Below are positions 25,892 to 35,102 of a stretch of DNA of 45,693 nt, in pieces. A program made the translations under genes and the position numbers. This stretch comes from JAGQLF01 sp964437465 (GTDB lineage: Bacteria; Patescibacteriota; Dojkabacteria; J137): contig CAYTGI010000010.1 of NCBI GenBank assembly GCA_964437465.1, positions 1 through 45,693 of the forward strand, read 5' to 3'. The notes beneath the pieces were generated by a model. It saw only the letters and a program-made list of their open reading frames with translations. It searched no databases and was not told the DNA's origin. The first letter of the stretch is position 1. Each line of letters starts with the position of its first letter.

Positions 25892-27183
25892 GGGTTAGCT
25901 ACCATAGTAAAAGTAAGCTGATCTGAATAAGCTCCTGGTGCTGTTGAACTTGAGGCTTTTGCTTTTACCTCAATACTCGCTCTCCCTCCACTTATAGGAC
26001 CTTGGTTCGAACCAGTTGCATTGGTATTTAATATGGCTGTTGCTACACCTAATGCTCCAACCTCATTTACTCCAGTTGTGATATAAGTAGCTTCTCCATT
26101 TAACGGTCCAAGGGAATCTTCGATTATTGTATCTAGTTTTAATCCAAACCCTCCATCTCCTCCTGCATCTACATCTAAGTCTTCACTTGTTGAAGGAATA
26201 GTTTGGGCTCCATTGCTAAGTCCATTACTTTCTACAGAAACAGTGAATCCATTAAAGTTATTCGTTCCTAAATCTAACCAGATCAAATCAGTAGCTGTAA
26301 CAGTTGTTGCTGTAATATTTCCTAACTGAATTACATGAGGTGCGTCAGTATCTGCAGTTACCCCACTAGAGTCTGCAATATCTATGTCAAAACTTAATGA
26401 AGGGTATTCAATTGTAATAGTTTCAGTTGGACTGTATTGACCTTCAGTAAAGTCACCTTGAAGAGCTCTAACTTTTGCAGTATAAGTTACACCAGGTGTT
26501 AGGTTTAACACATTGTATTCCTGTAAAGTTTCATTCCACTCTAAATCGGTATCAACTTCACAACCACTCCCAGTTCTAGGGTCATATCCTTCAATCTCAC
26601 AAATGGTTTGATAGTCATTTATATCATAGGTTGTATCTATTGTATTATCACTTTGAAGAAAGTATTCAACACCAGTATCTACATTTAAAATAGAGGTTAA
26701 ATATAGCGTATCAATAGGATTCGATTGTGAATCTATCTCAATCTTAGCTCTATCGTAACATCCAGGAGTACCGCAAATTCCTTGAAGTCCATCTCCAGCT
26801 ATTGAATCATTTCCACCTGTTGAGGAAGTAAGAGGATATGCCTCGCAAGTTGTATCTGTAGCACCACCAACTGAATCATCCGTTGAACTCTCAAAACATT
26901 TAATTAAAGGAACATTAGTTTGAATACCGTTTGGAAAACCTGAGCCTAAGGCATAACTACCACTTTCTAACCTTGCATCTGCAATTGAATTCCCCACAAC
27001 ACTGACTAAACTTAAGTTATCACTTCCTGAATCCGATATTCCAGAACTACCTACAAAATTAGGGTCCTTAATAGTGTAAGAATTTGAATCTAAATCTTGG
27101 GCCAATACATAACTAGGCTTTAAAAAAAATCCCATGATTAAAATGCAAAATATAATTTTAAGAACTTTGGATTGATGTAACAT
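25888..27183 (-). CDS. Secreted WxL-like surface protein
   Basis: The 431-residue protein has a signal peptide (about 1-28, ending V-L-A-Q), an Asp/Ser/Thr-rich region with several Cys (about 85-200) and a fibronectin-like stretch (about 205-255). Its C-terminal beta domain begins S-L-S-F-D-I, continues through Q-L-G-N-I and N-G-F-T-V, and ends Y-S-D-Q-L-T-F-T-M-V-A-N-P. That ending matches the layout of WxL C-terminal domains, with Phe in place of the Trp. The same domain occurs in the gene at 28425-29432. It overlaps the upstream anchor gene by 26 bases and ends in TGA, immediately followed in frame by TAA. It probably binds the surface through the neighbouring DUF916-like anchors. Confidence 0.72.
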   Translation of the reverse strand: MLHQSKVLKIIFCILIMGFFLKPSYVLAQDLDSNSYTIKDPNFVGSSGISDSGSDNLSLVSVVGNSIADARLESGSYALGSGFPNGIQTNVPLIKCFESSTDDSVGGATDTTCEAYPLTSSTGGNDSIAGDGLQGICGTPGCYDRAKIEIDSQSNPIDTLYLTSILNVDTGVEYFLQSDNTIDTTYDINDYQTICEIEGYDPRTGSGCEVDTDLEWNETLQEYNVLNLTPGVTYTAKVRALQGDFTEGQYSPTETITIEYPSLSFDIDIADSSGVTADTDAPHVIQLGNITATTVTATDLIWLDLGTNNFNGFTVSVESNGLSNGAQTIPSTSEDLDVDAGGDGGFGLKLDTIIEDSLGPLNGEATYITTGVNEVGALGVATAILNTNATGSNQGPISGGRASIEVKAKASSSTAPGAYSDQLTFTMVANP

Positions 27184-28420
27184 TTTGATTATTATTTATA
27201 GGTTGTTGCTGCTGAATTGGGTGCTGCCTAGGAGGATTCTGAATTTGTTGATTTACTTGTGTTTGTACTTTATTTTTCTTCTTCTTATTTCTTCTAGTAA
27301 TTTTGAATGCTATAAAGACCACAATTAATAGTATTACAACTACTGTACCTATAACAAGAGGTACTGGAATTATCCAAAAACTTACCTGTTCTGTCCCTGC
27401 TATTTCTTCTAAAAAATCTGAATCATTGTCAGCTGCAAATTGCAGTGTAGCAATATAGTTTCCAAATAAAATATTATCGAAATTACTAAAATCATATTTT
27501 CTTGAATATGTTAATTCATTATCGTTCAAATCACTTTCATCAACTGGCTCTTGGCTAGGCTCTAAAGAAATAAATGATTCAGGGTTCCACATAAACTCAA
27601 AAGTTCTACTTGAACCTGGAAGAACATATAAAAGATCTTCATTAAGTTGAAGAGAAAGTAAAGAGTCTCTTAATGCATCTTGAAGATCACCAGTATGAAA
27701 ATGCATAACGCCTCTTGGAGCTAAATGCACATTACCATTATTTTCAAAGGTCACAACAGCTTTAATCGGAGGTCCCCAAAACAAGTTTGTCTCTCTCCCA
27801 TCAATTCTCTCAACATGAAAATCACTAACTGCAAGATCTAAATCAAGATCACCGTTTATCGTAAGAAATATAGGAACGCTTAATCTTAAGTTTATACCTG
27901 AGGCAGCACCAGTAGGTCCAATTGATTCTCCAGTTTCAGCAAGGGTTGGTTTAACTAAAATTGCAGCGTATTTTCCTCCAGCAGTTGCATTTCGAGGTAC
28001 ATTAATTGTAAATACTATATCTTGGCTTGTTCCATGGGTGTCTAAGTTAAAACTACTTGGCTCTAATTCTATCCATTCAGACATCCTAAGATTTAATGGA
28101 AGTTCACTATCATCAATAAATTCAATCCCATCCCCTTCTCTTCTTTGAGTAAAATTTACTACCTCTAATTTAAAATTTACGGAAGGATCTTCTCCATCCT
28201 CATTTGGAGAAAAATCGTGGGTTACTGTAAATTGCCTTGAAATTTTATCTCCAGGGTCAATATCTTCTAACTCAACAACTAAATTCGGAGAGTTAGCATC
28301 TAATTCAATGATTGGACCTCTATAAGCTTCGACTTTTGTTGAGAGGCTAAGAATAATCCCAAGTAGAAATATACTCGTAAGAAAAAAAATTGTATTTCTT
28401 ATGGCTACTTTCAATTCCAC
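27158..28420 (-). CDS. Membrane-anchored DUF916-like surface protein (copy 1)
   Basis: This 420-residue protein has a signal peptide (about 1-32) and Ig-like domains. The first contains W-I-E-L-E-P-S-S-F-N-L, then I-N-V-P-R-N-A-T-A-G-G-K-Y-A-A-I-L, which is the DUF916 pattern of a Trp strand followed by a v-P-x-x-A-x-x-G-x-Y-x-a-I strand. A transmembrane helix lies at about 353-377, then a K-K-K-K-N-K stretch and a Gln/Asn/Pro-rich cytoplasmic tail of about 35 residues. The start is GTG, because no ATG is available and the upstream stop lies 4 bases away. It sits between two WxL-like genes, supporting an anchor role. The Q/N-rich tail is unusual and could bind something inside the cell. Confidence 0.75.
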   Translation of the reverse strand: MELKVAIRNTIFFLTSIFLLGIILSLSTKVEAYRGPIIELDANSPNLVVELEDIDPGDKISRQFTVTHDFSPNEDGEDPSVNFKLEVVNFTQRREGDGIEFIDDSELPLNLRMSEWIELEPSSFNLDTHGTSQDIVFTINVPRNATAGGKYAAILVKPTLAETGESIGPTGAASGINLRLSVPIFLTINGDLDLDLAVSDFHVERIDGRETNLFWGPPIKAVVTFENNGNVHLAPRGVMHFHTGDLQDALRDSLLSLQLNEDLLYVLPGSSRTFEFMWNPESFISLEPSQEPVDESDLNDNELTYSRKYDFSNFDNILFGNYIATLQFAADNDSDFLEEIAGTEQVSFWIIPVPLVIGTVVVILLIVVFIAFKITRRNKKKKNKVQTQVNQQIQNPPRQHPIQQQQPINNNQNVTSIQSS

Positions 28421-28424
28421 TTAC

Positions 28425-29432
28425 TTAAAAATTAGCAACGGCAGTATATGTTACTGTTTGAGTATATGAACCAACATCAGTTCCTGTACCAACTGTTAGT
28501 CCATGTAGGATTTTTATAATATCAGTATCATCAACTCCTGAAGTGTATGTAAATGGTGCTGCTGCTGTAGCAATATCAGCCGCTGTTGTTGGAATTGCGT
28601 AACCAGTTGCCCCTGTGAATGCAGCATCAGCTGTTATTCCAGCAGGTGTTGTGACATTCGCAAAACCATACTCCTCTGTACCAGCATTGAAAGCTCCAAC
28701 TACATCATTCATAGTATTTGTTCCATTATAAAGTCCATTAGCACTTCCAACTACTTGTACAGTAAATCCATTTGCGGCATTTGTTCCAATAGCTAGCCCA
28801 TACCCACATTCACCATCTCCATCATCAACTGCATCTAAATCTACAGCAGTAAGAGTAGTTACATTTCCAAGTTGGCATGTATTTTGTTCTGCAGTATCAG
28901 CTAGATCTACAATGTTAAATGATAGTGATGCTCCTACTGTTGCTGAGATATTAACTACATTATTATCAGCATAGTGAACCATTGATAACCCAAAGTCTCC
29001 AGTTGAAGAAGAGATCATCACTGAGTAACTTGCTGGATCTGTTTCAGTTGGAAATGTTAAGCATAATTCTCTTCCGGTTGTTGTTGTAGCTGTTGTTGTT
29101 GTAAATGTTGCGCCATCAACTGTAAATCCTGAAAAAGATCCCGCTCCTCCAGAAGTTGAGTCAATAGCAGCTGTCGCTACTGCACAATTACTTAGAGCAG
29201 AAGGTAATGAAGGAGATACAATTACATCATATGTAGTCCCTATTGCTTCAACTGCATTTGTTGCAGTATAGGTAAAAGTAATCTCATCTCCAGCAAGAAC
29301 TATCTGAGAATTATCTGGAACAATAGTTACCGCTGCAGCACTCGTCAATCCAATTGAGAAAAGTCTAAAAAACATTACAGGTACAAGAAATACTGCAATA
29401 GAAAAAAGCAATACATTTATTTTTGTTGTCAT
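28425..29432 (-). CDS. Secreted Thr/Ala-rich WxL-like surface protein
   Basis: This 335-residue protein has a hydrophobic N terminus (about 8-32), a Thr/Ser/Ala-rich beta domain (about 33-160), and a C-terminal domain homologous by eye to that of the gene at 25888-27183. The shared order is S-L-S-F-N-I, then Q-L-G-N-V, N-G-F-T-V, N-G-L, and a final S-Y-T-Q-T-V-T-Y-T-A-V-A-N-F. The terminal strand is in the WxL position, but Tyr replaces Trp. Cys are few and paired. It heads the cassette of two WxL-like and two DUF916-like genes, behind a strong promoter. The low-complexity Thr/Ala composition is typical of abundant surface layers or fibres; that role is inference. Confidence 0.72.
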   Translation of the reverse strand: MTTKINVLLFSIAVFLVPVMFFRLFSIGLTSAAAVTIVPDNSQIVLAGDEITFTYTATNAVEAIGTTYDVIVSPSLPSALSNCAVATAAIDSTSGGAGSFSGFTVDGATFTTTTATTTTGRELCLTFPTETDPASYSVMISSSTGDFGLSMVHYADNNVVNISATVGASLSFNIVDLADTAEQNTCQLGNVTTLTAVDLDAVDDGDGECGYGLAIGTNAANGFTVQVVGSANGLYNGTNTMNDVVGAFNAGTEEYGFANVTTPAGITADAAFTGATGYAIPTTAADIATAAAPFTYTSGVDDTDIIKILHGLTVGTGTDVGSYTQTVTYTAVANF

Positions 29433-29457
29433 GTGTTATTTATTTAATATTTATATC

Positions 29458-29486
29458 AGTATAGTTTCGATTGTTTTATATATCAA
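29458..29486 (-). promoter_or_regulatory. Promoter of the WxL-like cassette
   Basis: On the minus strand TTGATA (29481-29486) and TATACT (29458-29463) have a 17-base spacer, with the start codon about 19 bases beyond the predicted start of transcription. It should drive the four genes from 29432 to 25010. Confidence 0.7.
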
Positions 29487-29491
29487 GATAT

Positions 29492-31931
29492 TTATGAAAA
29501 TGGTGAGCTAATATTAGATCCTCCATAATCATTACCTTCCGATGAATTATCTCTAGGGTCAACATACAGTTCAATCTTGTTTCTCCCCTGACTTAATTTA
29601 ACTAATGCAATAGAGTTGTATTTCTCCTCAGAAAGTTTATGATTACTCTTTTTTGATGGAAATTTAAATCCTCTAGCTGCTACTAAAATTCCATACTCCC
29701 CTGGCTTACCAAAAAAATCAAACTGTCCATTAAAGTTAGTCACTTTTGAATCAACAAGTTTCCATGTTACTGGGTCAAAAATCTTTATCTGAGCAAATGG
29801 AACTCGCAGATCATTACTTGAATTAATCACTGCAGCATACTTCTGCTTTTCAAATAATGAAGGGAGAACAAAGCTAATTATCAATAATGAGTAGATAATT
29901 AAAACAATTAAATTTATATAACTAGAGGTTATTAAAATTGATATTAAAGAGAATACAAAACCAAATAAAAATAAAATTCTTGAGAACCTTTTATAAAATA
30001 CAACAAGCATTTCCCACAAATCTTGCAATAAATTCTTTTTATATTCAGCTGTTTTATTATTAGCAATTAGTTCAACATCATAAACATATGTCTTCTGTCC
30101 TTCAGCAATAGAAATGTTTCTCGAATAAGGCTTATATCCTGATTGCTTTACTTCAATTCTATATTCACCTGTTGAAAGAACAAAGCCATATNNNNNNNNN
30201 NCCTTCTAAATCACTAACAGTCTGACTTAATTTATATTGAGATCCTTTAGAAAATACCTGACAAATTGCGAATGGAACTGGCTTTCCCGTTACAGCATCT
30301 TTAACGATCCCCCATGGAGTATCGCTTCCTTTCCCAAACACCGCAGCTAACAATTTAACTAAAATCCCTGGAGCTCCCAGTAGCAAGTTTAATAAAGGTA
30401 TTGCATTAAGAGAAAACAGCAACATTGATAAAAGTGCAGCTAATCCACTTACTCCTGTCTCTCTAGCAAGTGCTCCAAGTGCTGTATTTTCTAAAGGTGT
30501 TCCAGCTAATGGATTATTTGATTGTAGTATCTGAGTAATAATTGTTGGAACTTCAACTATCTCAATTTCATTTCCATAGCAATTGGGCACTACATTTTCT
30601 AAGTCATTTGGATTTTGCCTCAACTGTTCAAGCAGTTCGGATAATCCAGGCGTTATCTCTGGATCATTTACATCAACATCTGGAATTGTATCAGGATCTT
30701 CATCAATGACAGAACATTCCTCGGGAATAGGAATGTTAAATATAATCTGTTGATCAAAAGTATTTCCATCTAAGTCACTACTAACAACTCTTATGAAATT
30801 GACTTGATCTTCTAAAATTAATCCATTTCCTGGTAGCGAAATTAAATAGTTCGATGGATCGCCAGAAAAATTAAACTGACTAGCATCAAAAGGGTCCCCG
30901 TTTACATAAATAATTACTGAGTTAATATCAACACCACTACCATCATCAGTAATACCAACCAATATGTCTTCATTACCCCCAACATTATTCTCTAAATTAT
31001 TTGGATTTATAAAATTTACAACTGGAGTTATGTTATCAGCTGGTACTTGAACTGGTTGTGGAACGTTAAATATTATCTGTCGACTGAAACTATTATTAGA
31101 TTGATCACGACCCTTAACTACAACTGTGCTTGCTTGATCAGCTGGAAAATCATCATTGGGATCAATTACAAATCTGTACGTATTACCTTCTTGGGTATAG
31201 CTAACATTTGGATCACCAACTGTATAAACTACTCCATTAACAATGAATTCTAGACTATCTAAATCTACTCCACTTTCGTTATCAGTTATCTCTACTACAA
31301 TATTACTGTTTAATGGAACATTCTCAGCCCCATTAACTGGATCAACAAAAACAATTGAAGGTCCAGTTGTATCTGACTGGCATGGCCCATCTATAAATGT
31401 ATATGATCCATTTGAAACTGAAGATAAGATATCGTTACTTGTTGAAGAATCAGCAATGTTACTATCTTGAGTGGCTCCAACTCCATCGAATCTTATCGTA
31501 AAGTTAGTACTTACTGCAGCTGGGGTAGATGTAAAGTGAATTGTTGCAAAGGTTTTTTGGGAACTTAAATTAGACAAAAACGAAGCTCCAGCAATTTTTA
31601 TTACACCGTTATTTTCATCAACCTGATTATAAAAATATGTTTCATAGGCATTACCTAGTTCAACTTGTATTCCAGCAATATTAGGATTACTATCAGTAAT
31701 ATTAATAAAAGAAGGATCATAGGATATTTCAATTTCCCCAGCATTTGAAGATTCTCCTGTTGCATCAATCTCTATTTCAATCGATCTAGCACATGTTCTT
31801 TCAAATGTTGTATTTGAAGGGTTAAAGCTAAATGTAGCTGCTTCAGTACTCCAACTTAATAGCAAAAGACTAACACTAGAAAATATTAGTACTAAAAATA
31901 TTTTTCTTAATTTTTTAATTACAGATATCAT
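29492..31931 (-). CDS. Membrane-anchored cohesin protein, interrupted by an assembly gap
   Basis: After a signal peptide (about 1-31) comes a cohesin-type domain (about 33-180; S-Y-D-P-S-F-I, then Y-N-Q-V-D-E-N-N-G-V-I-K-I-A-G, then F-A-T-I-H-F). Two Ig-like domains follow (about 190-295 and 305-400), then a linker and membrane helices (about 494-534). Next is a carboxypeptidase-regulatory-like domain starting G-I-V-K-D-A-V-T-G-K-P-V-P-F-A, then more membrane helices and a second such domain. A 10-N run (30192-30201) splits that first regulatory domain: S-D-L-E-G lies before it and Y-G-F-V-L-S-T-G-E-Y after, exactly the family order, and the downstream frame is open up to the gap. So this is one gene of about 810 residues; a start at the TTG at 30028 would be false. 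Its start overlaps the upstream dockerin gene by 17 bases. Confidence 0.78.
30192..30201. other. Assembly gap of 10 N inside the cohesin gene
   Basis: A fixed-length N run. The carboxypeptidase-regulatory-like domain continues across it if the true gap is a multiple of three; about three bases (one residue) would give the normal spacing. Confidence 0.95.
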
Positions 31932-32553
31932 TATCCCTTTCTTCTGGAGAACAATCTCCCTCTGTTAAATAATTAGCAATTGTTGTCGATATATCAAGAA
32001 CATTGACCTCGCCATCTTGGTTTAAATCATTTTTATCATCATTTGTTTCAAGGGTTGCAATCTGTGTAGAAACATCAAGTGCATTAATAAAGTTATCATA
32101 AATATTACTTGTTTCTCCAGCTATTAATTCTGCTTCATCTGACAGATCTATAAATGAACTAGAATCATCAAATAATTCGTAGGCTCCATAATTAGTTCTT
32201 AAATGAGATTTTCCACGAACATATATCGTATAGTCCGCAGGATTAGGAGCAATACTCTCATCACATGCATCGAAAAAAGTAGTACCTAAGAAATTCGAAG
32301 TTCCAGTTAGTGTTCCAAGGTATAGCGTTCCAGATGAATTATATATCTCAACATCAAGCTCTGTTCCCCAGTTGTTTGTAACTGGAATTCTTTTTTCAGG
32401 ATAAACAGTAAGCTGGATTGTGCAGCTTTGAATAGTTGCATTAATATCAATTGATTCTTGTGAATCAACCCTGTTTAAAAACAAGAACCCGCTAAGAAAT
32501 GAAGATATTAAGAAAAAGATTAGTAATCTTAAAATTACTTTGTTTTTTTTCAT
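31915..32553 (-). CDS. Secreted dockerin protein
   Basis: The 212-residue protein has a signal peptide (about 1-31), a beta domain (about 36-140) and a type I-like dockerin (about 148-196). The second calcium loop is canonical: D176-L-N178-Q-D180-G-E-V-N184-V-L-D187, followed by a helix ending A-N-Y. The first loop (149-160) keeps Asp153, Asn157 and Asp160 but has Ser and Ile at the first two ligand positions, so it is degenerate. Dockerins bind cohesins tightly, and the very next gene, overlapping by 17 bases, encodes a membrane-anchored cohesin. The pair should dock this protein on the cell surface. The cargo domain is not recognised. The C terminus is Cys-containing and acidic. Confidence 0.8.
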   Translation of the reverse strand: MKKNKVILRLLIFFLISSFLSGFLFLNRVDSQESIDINATIQSCTIQLTVYPEKRIPVTNNWGTELDVEIYNSSGTLYLGTLTGTSNFLGTTFFDACDESIAPNPADYTIYVRGKSHLRTNYGAYELFDDSSSFIDLSDEAELIAGETSNIYDNFINALDVSTQIATLETNDDKNDLNQDGEVNVLDISTTIANYLTEGDCSPEERDNDICN

Positions 32554-32567
32554 CTAGCATATATTGG

Positions 32568-32597
32568 TCTATATCCATTCATTCTACATTGGTACAA
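32568..32597 (-). promoter_or_regulatory. Possible promoter of the dockerin-cohesin pair
   Basis: On the minus strand TTGTAC (32592-32597) and TATAGA (32568-32573) are 18 bases apart, between the DUF2207 stop and the dockerin ATG. Moderate match only. Confidence 0.4.
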
Positions 32598-32612
32598 CCT
32601 TGAAATCAAAAA

Positions 32613-34655
32613 TTACCAACCACCAGCACTTCCTCCTCCTCCTCCTCCTCCAGAGAAGCCTCCGAAAGATCCTCCGCTTACACCTCCACCTGACCAACCT
32701 CCTCCAGATGAGAATCCACTGCTTGAGCTTGCTGTAAATGAACTTTCAGTTGCACTAGAGAAATTTCTAACAAAGTTGGAGATAAAGAATGCATCTACTA
32801 AATCAGTTGAACCTTCATACCAATCTGGATTTCCGTTGTATATGTCTTTAAAATTCTTTGCCCATTCCTTTTCAACCCCAAACACCACTGCATAAGAAAG
32901 ATATTTTTCAAATTCCTCTGGTTTTAGTCCCTGTAACCTAAATCTTTCTGCAGTTTCTAGGTACATTTTAAATCCTTTTAGATCCCCTAGTAATTTTGAT
33001 CCAAGTTTAGTTTTAGCTGGCATGTGTGTAGCAGCAATAAGAGTCCCTACCCCTAGTACTGTCAGAGCAATTCCTAAGGTAAATAATCCAGGTTCTCCTA
33101 TAAAGCTGAAAATAGCAATTGTCCCAAATATCGTTGTAGCTATTCCGAATATTAAAGCTCCAACTCCCATTCCAATATATGTATTCCTTGTTGTCTCAGG
33201 ATTGGATTCAAAGTACCCATCTGTTTGTAGTTTTTTATATATATCCTTAATGATATTGTTCAACTTAGTATAAAAGGTAGTTTTAGTTTTGAAACTAGAA
33301 GTTTTTACTGTTGTTTTACCATCAAAAAGCATTTCCATGATGTCTTTTTCAATTTCATCAAGAGTTTCTCCTTTTTTTCCTTCAAGTTTTGTAAGCTGAT
33401 AATCTTTTTTCTTTTTGATCTCTTTTATCTTTATAAATCCTCTGTAAGCAAGATCTATAATTGAACCGGTTATATCTCTTTTATCTACTTTCTCATCTTT
33501 AACTGACCCAAGTAGATATGGAGTTGAGTTCTCAGGAGGTCGGTAAATTGGCACAATTGTCTTTACTTTATCTACATCCTTACCTTTTGTATCCCATCTT
33601 CTATAAACAAAAATCGGAGCATAAACAACACCAAATCCTCCTATAACTGTAAGTAAACCGTTCAATAGTATTACTCCTCTCATCCATGTTGTTGGAGTTA
33701 GGTCAACTTCAAGATTAGTAGTTTCATTAGATCCTACTTCAATTTTAAATTCTTCAGAGTTATATCCAAACCTATCAAACTTTATCTCATACTCATCTAC
33801 TGGAACAAAGTTAAATTCATTATCTGAGTTTGCATCAACTTTTAAGTTGTTGAAATATACATCAGCTCCAAGTGAAGGATGAATTAAATCGTATTTTATT
33901 GTTCCAGTAGGTATTAGCTCATCTTCACCAAATTCATAAGACATTGTTAAACTCCCGTAAGATGGTAAATCCTGAAAAGATAAAGTCAGAACATTTGTTA
34001 AAGTATCAAAATCAGAGTCGTAAAATACATCTCCAAAACTATCTTCATATATTTCCATTTTCCCTTCTGAATATTCTACTGATTCAGGGAATTCGATTGT
34101 TATTGTTGAAGATTCTATCTGAGCTCCTCTACTTTCTGGAAGTAAATTCCAATAGAAAAAAGGTACTCTATCACCATCATTATTCAAAAGCCATTGAATT
34201 CCACCATAAACATTGTATGTGTATTCCCATGAATAAGATTCATTAGATACAAATGTTTCTTCATCTTTAACTCTTTTCTCAATCCTAAAATATCTTGAGA
34301 ATGAATCGGTAACTTCGTACAAAGAATAGTCCCCTTCTTCCTGAGGCTTATTATTTACTGTAAGAGATTCGAAGGTTAAGAATTCAAATCCTCCACATGT
34401 TAGACTTGGATTTTGAGCACAGAAACTGGATTTTTCAGAATCTTCTAAAGTAATATCTCGCCTTAGCCCATTTAAATCGCCAGTAAAGATAAAAGTACTG
34501 TCTTCTGTAACACTGAATCTACTATTCTCTTCAATCTTTATATCTACATCAAAGTTGGGAATGTCCCATGACAATGCTTGAGCAGGGAAATTTATAAATA
34601 AAAAAACAGAAAATGTTAGTATGAGAATAAACAGAGTTTTGAAAGGAATTTTCAT
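32613..34655 (-). CDS. DUF2207 membrane protein with PEGA-like insertion
   Basis: The 680-residue protein starts with a signal peptide (about 1-27, A-Q-A-L), then the extracellular DUF2207 domain beginning W-D-I-P-N-F-D-V-D-I and containing L-N-G-L-R-R-D-I. A PEGA-like stretch at about 252-318 (G-T-I-K-Y-D, then V-D-E-Y-E-I-K-F-D-R-F-G-Y) sits before the first membrane helix (about 323-348). A cytoplasmic winged-helix-like segment follows (D-K-R-D-I-T-G-S-I-I-D-L-A-Y-R-G-F-I), then two to three further helices (about 490-550) and a Gly/Ser-rich C terminus ending G-G-G-G-G-G-G-S-A-G-G-W. The Gly-rich tail is typical of DUF2207 proteins, whose function is unknown. It lies upstream of the dockerin gene on the same strand. 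The PEGA-like part is not something I associate with the family. Confidence 0.85.
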   Translation of the reverse strand: MKIPFKTLFILILTFSVFLFINFPAQALSWDIPNFDVDIKIEENSRFSVTEDSTFIFTGDLNGLRRDITLEDSEKSSFCAQNPSLTCGGFEFLTFESLTVNNKPQEEGDYSLYEVTDSFSRYFRIEKRVKDEETFVSNESYSWEYTYNVYGGIQWLLNNDGDRVPFFYWNLLPESRGAQIESSTITIEFPESVEYSEGKMEIYEDSFGDVFYDSDFDTLTNVLTLSFQDLPSYGSLTMSYEFGEDELIPTGTIKYDLIHPSLGADVYFNNLKVDANSDNEFNFVPVDEYEIKFDRFGYNSEEFKIEVGSNETTNLEVDLTPTTWMRGVILLNGLLTVIGGFGVVYAPIFVYRRWDTKGKDVDKVKTIVPIYRPPENSTPYLLGSVKDEKVDKRDITGSIIDLAYRGFIKIKEIKKKKDYQLTKLEGKKGETLDEIEKDIMEMLFDGKTTVKTSSFKTKTTFYTKLNNIIKDIYKKLQTDGYFESNPETTRNTYIGMGVGALIFGIATTIFGTIAIFSFIGEPGLFTLGIALTVLGVGTLIAATHMPAKTKLGSKLLGDLKGFKMYLETAERFRLQGLKPEEFEKYLSYAVVFGVEKEWAKNFKDIYNGNPDWYEGSTDLVDAFFISNFVRNFSSATESSFTASSSSGFSSGGGWSGGGVSGGSFGGFSGGGGGGGSAGGW

Positions 34656-34718
34656 TAAAGAAACGAATTATGTATAGTAATATAATAACATTCTAAATAA
34701 ATTTTTAAATCTTTTCAT

Positions 34719-35078
34719 GTGTCCATATCAGAAGAAGTAGTGACAATTGATGAAAGGTTAAGCTCTGTTGAAGAGAAGGTAGCCAAAATATACCTTCTAG
34801 ATAAATATAATAAGATGCAGGAGAAATGGGAGAAAAGCAAGACTAGAACAATACTGATAGCAATTAACAATTATTTTTTTGTTGCAATAATTTTATATCT
34901 TCTAGGTGTAGATAATGTTTTAATTAATGCATTTATACCTGCTGGTGGATATATACTTTCTCAACAATCTGTCCCTTATATTAAAAAGTTATGGATAAAA
35001 GAGTACCTTACTCAAGAATCAAAGAAGAAGCTAGAAGTATCTGAAAGAATTGATATTCCTGAATCCAAAAGTATATAA
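34719..35078 (+). CDS. Small membrane protein of unknown function
   Basis: This 119-residue protein starts at a GTG. Residues 1-40 form a charged amphipathic helix or coiled coil, residues about 46-75 are hydrophobic (one or two membrane helices), and residues 80-119 are charged again. I do not recognise the family. It is the only plus-strand gene between 24952 and 37904, divergent from the DUF2207 gene across an AT-rich 63-base space with a TATAAT at 34681-34686. An ATG at 34717 is in another frame. Confidence 0.65.
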   Translation: MSISEEVVTIDERLSSVEEKVAKIYLLDKYNKMQEKWEKSKTRTILIAINNYFFVAIILYLLGVDNVLINAFIPAGGYILSQQSVPYIKKLWIKEYLTQESKKKLEVSERIDIPESKSI

Positions 35079-35084
35079 GATTGC

Positions 35085-35102
35085 ATTAGTACTAATTTTT
35101 TA
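35085..35102 (+). terminator. Weak palindrome and T run after the small membrane gene
   Basis: ATTAGTACTAAT (35085-35096) is followed by a T run to 35102. The stem is short and AT-rich, so terminator activity is doubtful. It overlaps the stop of the convergent methyltransferase gene. Confidence 0.3.

Noticed and set aside
26003..26012. GGTTCGAACC, which resembles a tRNA T-arm
   Set aside because: It lies within the coding sequence of the WxL-like gene, and no acceptor, D or anticodon arms can be drawn around it.
30028..30028. TTG start giving a separate 178-residue protein at 29492-30028
   Set aside because: The same frame is open upstream to the N gap and completes a carboxypeptidase-regulatory-like domain, so this is the C-terminal part of the cohesin protein.
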